A program made the position numbers and the translations under genes. From Mycobacterium sp. E3198 (GTDB taxonomy: Bacteria > Actinomycetota > Actinomycetes > Mycobacteriales > Mycobacteriaceae), in contig NZ_LZIS01000266.1 in assembly GCF_001667015.1 (NCBI RefSeq), positions 1 through 64,000 of the forward strand: a stretch of DNA of 64,000 nucleotides. Reading direction: 5' to 3'. Under the pieces are notes generated by a model, which saw only the letters and a program-made list of their open reading frames with translations, did not search any database and was not told the origin of the DNA. Positions 25,432 through 32,610 of the stretch are shown here, piece by piece. The first letter of the stretch is position 1, and every line of letters begins with the position of its first letter.

Positions 25432-25791
25432 CTAGGCCGGGCCGCGATCGGTCAGCAGCGGCGCCAGCACCGCCGGGCAATAGGTCGCGATCGCGACGAC
25501 GGTGAACACGCCGGCCGCGTCGGCGGACATGCCGTAGCCGTCGGCCACCGCGGCGATCACCGCCTCGAACGACCCGCCGGGCCGGACGAGCATCGGGCAG
25601 ACCGACTGGCCCAACGCCATCGCGGCGTCCGGCTGCGACACCGGGACGCCGGCGTTCGTCAGCGCCCGCAGGAACGCGTTGCCCCGCAGGTCGGCGTGGA
25701 CGGGTGCGGCCAAGACCGCGGTCAGACCGGCCACACCCGCGCCGACCCCGACGACCCGCAGCACCCGCCTCGCGTTAGTCACCGTGACCAC
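25432..25791 (-). CDS. Secreted DUF732 protein at the lprJ position
   Basis: 119 residues from a GTG (a second GTG at 25782). A signal peptide (about 8-31, ending APVHA) is followed by a DUF732 domain with two cysteines (QSVCPML and ATYCPAV) that could form a disulfide. In M. tuberculosis this position, between tyrS and Rv1691, holds lprJ. Here the signal ends in an Ala-x-Ala-type site without a lipobox cysteine, so the protein should be released rather than lipidated. DUF732 function is unknown. Confidence 0.75.
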   Translation of the reverse strand: MVTVTNARRVLRVVGVGAGVAGLTAVLAAPVHADLRGNAFLRALTNAGVPVSQPDAAMALGQSVCPMLVRPGGSFEAVIAAVADGYGMSADAAGVFTVVAIATYCPAVLAPLLTDRGPA

Positions 25792-25846
25792 AGTGGTCGT
25801 CGGCGGTCACGTCGGGGGCACGGCGCGATAAAGGTTTGGGTCGGTT

Positions 25847-27118
25847 CTAGACCTTTTCGATCCCGGCGACGTTGCGTTTGCCGCGCCGCAGCACCAGCCA
25901 CCGGCCATGCAGGAAGTCCGAGGACTGCGGCGCCCAGTCCTCGCTGTCGATGCGCACGTTGTTGACCGAAACGCCGCCCTCGCCGATGGTGCGCCGCGCG
26001 GCGCCCTTGCTGGCCGACAGGCCGCTGGCCACCAGCAGGTCGACGATCCCGTCGGGACTGCCGGGTTTGAGCTCGGCGACCGACGCCTCGCGCAGCGCGG
26101 CGGCCAGCGTCGCCTCGTCCAGCCGGTCCAGTTCGCCCTGCCCGAACAGCGCCCGGCTGGCGTGCTCGACGGCCTCGGTGGCCGCCTCGCCGTGCACCAG
26201 CACGGTCAGCTCGCGGGCCAGCCGCCGCTGGGCGGCGCGCTGCTGCGGGCGCTCGGCGGTGGCCCGTTCCAGTTCGGCCAGCTCGTCGGCCGACAGGAAG
26301 GTGAACCACCGCAGGTACCGGACCACGTCGGCGTCGGCGGTGTTGACGAAGTACTGGTACCAGGCGTACGGGCTGGTCATCTGCGGGTCCAGCCACAGGC
26401 TGCCGCCGCCGGTGGACTTGCCGAACTTGGTGCCGTCGGCGGCCGTCACCAGCGGGACCGTCAGCGCGTGCACCGCGGCGCCGAGCTTCTGGCGCACCAG
26501 CCGCACCCCGGCGATGATGTTGCCCCACTGGTCGGAGCCGCCGATCTGCAGCGTGCAGCCGTAGCGCGCATGCAGTTCGACGTAGTCGTTGGCCTGCAGC
26601 AGCATGTAGCTGAACTCCGTGTAGGAGATCCCCTCGCCCTCCAGGCGCCGCCGCACCGTGTCGCGGTCCAGCATCACGTTGACCGAGAAGTGCTTGCCGA
26701 TGTCGCGCAGGAACTCGACGGCCGACAGCGGCCCGGTCCAGTCCAGGTTGTTGACGACGACGGCGCCGGTCGGTGAGCCGTCGAAGTCGACGAAGCGTTC
26801 CAGCTGGCCGCGGATCCGCTCGGTCCACGCGGCGACGGTGTCGGCCTCGTTGAGGCTGCGCTCGCCGACGTCGCGGGGGTCGCCGATCATGCCGGTGGCG
26901 CCGCCGGCCAAGACGATCGGGCGGTGCCCGGCGCGCTGGAACCGGCGCAGGGCCAGCAGCGGCACCAGGTGGCCGGCGTGCAGGCTCGGCGCGGTGGGGT
27001 CGAAGCCGGCATAGACCGTCAACGGCCCCCGCTGCGCCTCGGCGGCCAGCGCATCGAGGTCGGTGGACTGCGCGATCAGCCCGCGCCAGCCCAGCTCGTC
27101 GAGGATCCCGGAAGACAT
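25847..27118 (-). CDS. tyrS: Tyrosyl-tRNA synthetase
   Basis: 423 residues from the ATG at 27118. HIGH-type motif PSLHAGHL (about 46-53), tyrosine-binding YTEFSYMLLQANDY, the KMSKS equivalent KFGKS, and a C-terminal S4 domain (about 355-420). It charges tRNA-Tyr. The frame is open far upstream (to 28240) only because it runs antisense through the next gene. The 129 bases to the divergent transporter gene hold the promoters. Confidence 0.97.
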   Translation of the reverse strand: MSSGILDELGWRGLIAQSTDLDALAAEAQRGPLTVYAGFDPTAPSLHAGHLVPLLALRRFQRAGHRPIVLAGGATGMIGDPRDVGERSLNEADTVAAWTERIRGQLERFVDFDGSPTGAVVVNNLDWTGPLSAVEFLRDIGKHFSVNVMLDRDTVRRRLEGEGISYTEFSYMLLQANDYVELHARYGCTLQIGGSDQWGNIIAGVRLVRQKLGAAVHALTVPLVTAADGTKFGKSTGGGSLWLDPQMTSPYAWYQYFVNTADADVVRYLRWFTFLSADELAELERATAERPQQRAAQRRLARELTVLVHGEAATEAVEHASRALFGQGELDRLDEATLAAALREASVAELKPGSPDGIVDLLVASGLSASKGAARRTIGEGGVSVNNVRIDSEDWAPQSSDFLHGRWLVLRRGKRNVAGIEKV

Positions 27119-27247
27119 CGCGCACGACTTTAGTCGCTCCCACGGCCGCGATTCGCCCGCGCGCCGCTCCCTAAGGCAAGCTAAGTACGTGGCGCATCGT
27201 CGCGCTATCGCCTTTTTCCCGTCAGCGCACCAACAACGCGGAGCGTC

Positions 27248-28141
27248 ATGGACAACCGATACTGGCCGCTGGTCGTCGCGATCATCATGCTCGCCCTCGG
27301 GCTGACGCTCACGATCGATGACTTCAAGCGGGCCGCCACGCTGCGCAAACCGCTCGTCGTCGCGCTCGCCTGCCAGTCGCTGCTGCTGCCGGCCCTGTGC
27401 CTGCTGATCGCCGAGGCCTTCCACCTCGAACCGCACCTGGCGGTCGGGCTCATGCTGATGGCGGCGACGCCCGGCGGGACGATGTCGAACCTGCTCAGCC
27501 ATCTGTTCAACGGGGACCTGGCGCTCAACCTCACAATGACCGCCATCAACGCCGTGCTGTCGATCGTCGCCCTGCCCGCGATTCTGGCGGTGTCGATGAC
27601 GTGGTTTTTGGGCGAAGGCCGGTTCCTGCCACTGCAACTGGACAAGTTCCTCGCGGTGATCGGTTTGGTGCTGGTTCCCATCACGATCGGGGTCGGGATC
27701 CGGCACCGCTTCCCCGAGCTGGCCCAGCGGCTGCAGAAACCGGTCCGGATCGCCGCCATCGCGCTGCTGGTGCTCGCCATCGTCGCGGCCATCGCCGGGG
27801 GACGAACGACGCTGTGGCACAACATCGGCCTGCTGAGCGGGGCCGTCGTCGCCTTCTGCGCGGTGAGCCTGATGGTCGGCTACCTGGCGCCCCGCCTGAT
27901 GCGGCTGGCCCCGCGGCAGGCCGTCGCGGTCAGCCTGGAGGTCGGCATGCACAACGCCGTCGTGGCGATGGGCATCGCGCTGAGTCCCCAGCTGCTGAAC
28001 AGCGCCGTCATGGCCACGCCGGCCGCGGTATACAGCGCCGTCGCGCCCCTGCTGGCCGTGACGTTCATTCTGCTGGCGCGCCGCGTCGACCCGGCCTTTC
28101 GCGCCGTCGCCCCGGCCACGTCTGATGTCGTGAGTCGCTAA
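27248..28141 (+). CDS. BASS-family transporter (bile acid:sodium symporter-like)
   Basis: 297 residues with about nine or ten hydrophobic segments spread over the whole length. The bile-acid:Na symporter family hallmark ATPGGTMSNLLSHLFNGDLA (about 74-93) and the later SLEVGMHNAVVAMGIAL are clear. Family members import organic acids, pantoate or similar anions with Na. The ATG has GGAG upstream. It is divergent from tyrS, convergent with mpg, and absent from this place in M. tuberculosis as I recall it. The substrate cannot be inferred. Confidence 0.85.
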   Translation: MDNRYWPLVVAIIMLALGLTLTIDDFKRAATLRKPLVVALACQSLLLPALCLLIAEAFHLEPHLAVGLMLMAATPGGTMSNLLSHLFNGDLALNLTMTAINAVLSIVALPAILAVSMTWFLGEGRFLPLQLDKFLAVIGLVLVPITIGVGIRHRFPELAQRLQKPVRIAAIALLVLAIVAAIAGGRTTLWHNIGLLSGAVVAFCAVSLMVGYLAPRLMRLAPRQAVAVSLEVGMHNAVVAMGIALSPQLLNSAVMATPAAVYSAVAPLLAVTFILLARRVDPAFRAVAPATSDVVSR

Positions 28142-28143
28142 TT

Positions 28144-28200
28144 CGAGATCGTCGTTAACGCGAAGAAGTGCGAGAGGACAGCACGCTAACGTCGATCTCG
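28144..28200. terminator. Bidirectional hairpin between convergent genes
   Basis: Two 17-base arms (28144-28160 and 28184-28200) pair at 15 of 17 positions around a 23-base loop, exactly between the transporter stop and the mpg stop. The place and symmetry suit a shared terminator. Confidence 0.5.
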
Positions 28201-28246
28201 GTTGCCCAGCCAGCCCATTCGCTACCGACCAGCGCACCATGCGGCG

Positions 28247-28858
28247 CTAGTCACTGGTGCCGGGCGCGGGCGCCCGCGGGCTGCGGCGGTACGCCGAGAC
28301 CTCCGGGCGGCCCCCGAGCCAGAGCCGCCACGGCCGGTCGGCGGCCTGGCTGACCCCGACGCGCGGGCCGGACACGGCGGTCAGCGGGTCGTGCAGTTCC
28401 ACGGTCACCGGGCTCGCGGGGTCGAACAGGTCGATTCCGTTGTCGTCCATCGTGATGCCCAGCGCCGAGCACAGGTTCCCCGGGCCGCGCGCCAGGGCAG
28501 CGGTGCGGACCAGCTCGCCGCGGCGGCCCCGCGCGACGTCGGTGCCGTCCTCGATGGCGGCCGCGCGCAGCAGCACGGCGGCGGCGGTGCCGTCGGGCCC
28601 GCAGGAGACGTTGGCGCAGACGTGGATCCCGTGGCTGCGGTAGGTGTAGAGCCGCCCGGGCGGCCCGAACATCACGGCGTTGCGCCCGGACGGCCCTCGG
28701 TAGGAGTGCGCCGCGGCGTCCGGCCAGGGACCGTCGGGCACCCCGCCGTACGCCTCGACCTCGACGACGACGGCGCGCACCCCCCGTCCCGTCAGCGTGG
28801 CGCCCAGCAGCCGATGGGCTGCCGCGACCGGATCCACCACCAGCCGCTCCGCAACCAC
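28247..28858 (-). CDS. mpg: 3-methyladenine DNA glycosylase (AAG/Mpg family)
   Basis: 203 residues from the GTG at 28858, the length of Rv1688. AAG-family motifs: VVVEVEAYGG (about 28-37), SYRGPSGRNAVMF, YTYRSHGIHVCANV and GPGNLCSALGI. It excises alkylated purines by flipping the base. The frame continues to 28978, but that part would run over the divergent amt leader. Confidence 0.92.
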   Translation of the reverse strand: MVAERLVVDPVAAAHRLLGATLTGRGVRAVVVEVEAYGGVPDGPWPDAAAHSYRGPSGRNAVMFGPPGRLYTYRSHGIHVCANVSCGPDGTAAAVLLRAAAIEDGTDVARGRRGELVRTAALARGPGNLCSALGITMDDNGIDLFDPASPVTVELHDPLTAVSGPRVGVSQAADRPWRLWLGGRPEVSAYRRSPRAPAPGTSD

Positions 28859-28926
28859 CCAACGAACGTACCGGCCCCGCCGACATGGCATTATCTCCGG
28901 TTGCCCCGTGGCGAAGGAGCCCAGAT

Positions 28927-30198
<1,272 letters not shown>

Positions 30199-30251
30199 CC
30201 GCGCGCGTGCGTCTGGCGACGCACCCGTCCGTCATTGCACCTCCGACGCCC

Positions 30252-30280
30252 TTGACAGCCCCGCCGCGCGGGACGATTAT
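30252..30280 (+). promoter_or_regulatory. SigA-type promoter of the ABC-TetR operon, leaderless
   Basis: TTGACA (30252-30257) and GATTAT (30275-30280) are separated by exactly 17 bases. The predicted start, seven bases on, coincides with the ATG at 30288, so the mRNA should be leaderless. Confidence 0.6.
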
Positions 30281-30311
30281 TCATCATATGATGAGTTCAT
30301 CGCGTGATGAA
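30280..30311. promoter_or_regulatory. Two abutting 16-base palindromes: probable TetR operator
   Basis: TTCATCATATGATGAG (30280-30295) and TTCATCGCGTGATGAA (30296-30311) each pair at seven of eight positions and follow one another with no gap. They share the half-sites TTCATC and GATGA. They cover the -10 edge, the start point and the first codons of the ABC ATPase gene. The TetR gene is third in this operon, so it is the likely ligand-sensitive repressor. Confidence 0.65.
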
Positions 30312-31052
30312 TTATTGACGAAGGGCCACACCCCCGCGGTCGACATCGAGCATCTGCGCGTCGTCCGCGGCAAACGCCCGGCGCTGCACGACTTTTCGGT
30401 GACGATCGCCCAGGGCACCATCACCGGGCTGCTCGGCCCGTCCGGCTGCGGCAAGACCACGCTGATGCGCAGCATCGTCGGCACCCAGATCGTCACGTCG
30501 GGCACCGTCACCGTGTTGGGCCGGCCCGCCGGGAGCCCCGCCCTGCGCCACCGGGTCGGATACATGCCCCAGGACCCGACGATCTACGACGACCTGCGCA
30601 TCGTCGACAACGTCCGCTATTTCGCCGCGCTGTACGGCTTCGACAGCCGCGCCGCCGACGCCGCCATCGACCGGGTCGGCCTCACCGACCACCGGACCGC
30701 CTTCTGCGGCAACCTGTCCGGTGGCCAGCGCACCCGCGCGTCGCTGGCGTGCGCCCTGGTCTGCCAGCCTGAGCTGCTGGTGCTCGACGAGCCGACCGTG
30801 GGCCTGGACCCCCTGCTGCGGGTTGACCTGTGGGAGCAGTTCACCGACCTCGCCCGGGCCGGCACGACGCTGCTGGTCTCCAGCCACGTGATGGACGAGG
30901 CCGACCACTGCGGGGACCTGCTGCTGATGCGGGAGGGCCACCTCGTCGCGCACACCACCCCGACCCGACTACGAGAGGACACCGGATGCACGTCACTGGA
31001 GGACGCGTTTCTGTCCATCATCAGGCGCAGCACGAAGCAAAAGGCGGGTTAG
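30288..31052 (+). CDS. ABC transporter ATP-binding protein (Rv1687c-like)
   Basis: 254 residues from the ATG at 30288, which has no ribosome site and fits a leaderless mRNA; TTG at 30315 is an alternative. Walker A GPSGCGKTT (about 47-55), signature LSGGQRTRASLA, Walker B LLVLDEPTVGLD and SSHVMDEADHCG place it with drug/lipid-exporter ATPases of the DrrA/CcmA type. It pairs with the permease that follows. The tandem operator lies over its first codons. Confidence 0.92.
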   Translation: MMSSSRDELLTKGHTPAVDIEHLRVVRGKRPALHDFSVTIAQGTITGLLGPSGCGKTTLMRSIVGTQIVTSGTVTVLGRPAGSPALRHRVGYMPQDPTIYDDLRIVDNVRYFAALYGFDSRAADAAIDRVGLTDHRTAFCGNLSGGQRTRASLACALVCQPELLVLDEPTVGLDPLLRVDLWEQFTDLARAGTTLLVSSHVMDEADHCGDLLLMREGHLVAHTTPTRLREDTGCTSLEDAFLSIIRRSTKQKAG

Positions 31053-31804
31053 GCCTTCGGCCGTACGGGGCGACCACGACGCGGATCCTGCGCCAGCTGG
31101 CCGCCGACCATCGCAGCGTCGCGATGATCCTCGCCGTGCCGATCGTGGTGATCACGCTGATGTACTTCATGTTTCACAATGCCCGGCACCTTCCCGGCAC
31201 ACCGTCGCCGTTCAACAACGCCTGCCTGATCCTGCTCGGCCTCTTCCCGCTTTTCGTGATGTTCATCATCACGGCGATCACGATGCAGCGGGAGCGGGCG
31301 TCGGGGACCCTCGAGCGGATCCTGACCACTCCCCTGCGCCGGCTCGACCTGCTGATCGCCTACGGCACCGCCTTCTCGATCGCCGCGGCGGCGCAGGCGA
31401 CGGTGGCCTGCACCGTGTCGTTCTGGTTCCTCGGCTTCGACACCGCGGGCAGCTGGGTATGGGTTTTCGTGATCGCGATCGTCAACGCGGTGCTGGGCGT
31501 CGGCCTCGGCCTGTTGTGTAGCGCGTTCGCCCGCACCGAGTTTCAGGCCGTGCAGTTCATCCCGCTGGTGATGGTGCCGCAGCTGCTGCTGGCCGGCATC
31601 ATCGTCCCCCGCGCGTCGATGCCAGACTGGCTGCAATGGATCAGCAACGTCATGCCGGCCAGCTACGCGCTCGAAGCACTGCAACAGGTCAATTCGCACA
31701 CCGAGTTGACCGGAGTCGCGGTGCGCGACATGGTCGTCGTGGCCGGTTCCGCGTTCGCCGCGCTTTGCCTGGCCGCGGCGACGCTGCGACGGCGCACCCC
31801 CTAG
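30986..31804 (+). CDS. ABC-2 type permease (Rv1686c-like)
   Basis: ABC-2 membrane protein with six hydrophobic segments; ITMQRERASGTLERILTTPL is the usual cytoplasmic ABC-2 motif. The only standard in-frame start that keeps the conserved N-terminus (TTTRILRQLAADHRSVAM) is the ATG at 30986, which has AGAGGA upstream and overlaps the ATPase gene by 67 bases, giving 272 residues. Rv1686c is shorter by about 46 residues, so a non-standard start near 31050 is possible. With the ATPase it forms an exporter for an unknown, TetR-sensed compound. Confidence 0.85.
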   Translation: MHVTGGRVSVHHQAQHEAKGGLGLRPYGATTTRILRQLAADHRSVAMILAVPIVVITLMYFMFHNARHLPGTPSPFNNACLILLGLFPLFVMFIITAITMQRERASGTLERILTTPLRRLDLLIAYGTAFSIAAAAQATVACTVSFWFLGFDTAGSWVWVFVIAIVNAVLGVGLGLLCSAFARTEFQAVQFIPLVMVPQLLLAGIIVPRASMPDWLQWISNVMPASYALEALQQVNSHTELTGVAVRDMVVVAGSAFAALCLAAATLRRRTP

Positions 31805-31805
31805 C

Positions 31806-32429
31806 ATGACGGACACCAACACCGGGCGGCGGCGGCCCGGGCGACCGGCCGGCAGCTCCGACACCCGCGACCGCATCCTGGCCAGTGCCCGAGAGCTGTT
31901 TGCCCGCAATGGTATTGACCGCACCTCGGTCCGGGCGGTGGCCGCCGGGGCGGGCGTCGACGCCGCGCTGGTGCATCACTACTTCGGCACCAAGCAGCAG
32001 CTGTTCGCCGCCGCGATCCATCTTCCGATCGACCCGATGACGGTGCTGGTGCCGATGCGCGAGACGCCGGTCGAGGAACTCGGGCTGCGGCTGCCGTCGG
32101 TGCTGTTGCCGATCTGGGACTCCGAAATGGGCGCCGGTCTGATCGCCACGGTCCGGGCCCTACTCACCGGGGCGGACGTGAGCTTGGCGCGGTCGTTCCT
32201 GGAGGAGATCGTCGTCGAAGAGGTGGGTTCCCGCGTCGACGATCCGCCGGGAACGGGCCGGATCCGGGCCCAGTTCGTCGCGTCGCAGCTGATGGGCGTG
32301 GTGCTGGCGCGCTACATCGTGGGGATCGAGCCGTTCGCATCGCTGCCGGCCGAACAGATCGCGCGGACCATCGCGCCGAACCTGCAGCGCTACCTCACCG
32401 GGGAGCTGCCGGACGGGCCCGTTCCATGA
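31806..32429 (+). CDS. TetR-family repressor (Rv1685c-like)
   Basis: 207 residues, ATG one base after the permease stop. N-terminal helix-turn-helix (about 22-68; RDRILASARELFARNGIDRTSVRAVAAGAGVD split across the helices, then ALVHHYFGTKQQLF) and a ligand-binding C-terminal domain. The likely target is the tandem palindrome at the head of its own operon, which would make the exporter inducible by its substrate. The 3' end overlaps the convergent Trm112-like gene by 35 bases. Confidence 0.9.
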   Translation: MTDTNTGRRRPGRPAGSSDTRDRILASARELFARNGIDRTSVRAVAAGAGVDAALVHHYFGTKQQLFAAAIHLPIDPMTVLVPMRETPVEELGLRLPSVLLPIWDSEMGAGLIATVRALLTGADVSLARSFLEEIVVEEVGSRVDDPPGTGRIRAQFVASQLMGVVLARYIVGIEPFASLPAEQIARTIAPNLQRYLTGELPDGPVP

Positions 32430-32610
32430 GCCGGGCGTGCTCGTCGTCGTCGACGTCGCGGGCCTCGTCGATCAGCAGCACCGGGATGCCGTCCTCGATG
32501 CGGTAGGCGCGCCGCAGCCGCGGGTTGTAGAGCAACTCGTCGTCGATCAACAGCAGCGGACCCCGGTCGGCCGGGCACACCAGGATGGCGAGCAGGGAGT
32601 CGTCGACCAT
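32395..32610 (-). CDS. Trm112-like small protein (Rv1684-like)
   Basis: 71 residues, MVDDSLLAILVCPADRG start, with YRIEDGIPVLLIDEA, the signature of the Trm112/YcaR family. In other lineages these bind zinc and activate methyltransferases. The usual CPxC pair is CPAD here and no later Cys is present, so zinc binding is probably lost, as in many actinobacteria. Its start overlaps the stop of the upstream 989-residue gene by one base (TGATG), so the two are coupled. Confidence 0.82.
   Translation of the reverse strand: MVDDSLLAILVCPADRGPLLLIDDELLYNPRLRRAYRIEDGIPVLLIDEARDVDDDEHARLMERARPAAPR

Noticed and set aside
27119..28240. N-terminal extension of tyrS to nearly 800 codons
   Set aside because: The extension is antisense to the BASS transporter and has no synthetase-related domain; tyrS has normal length from 27118.
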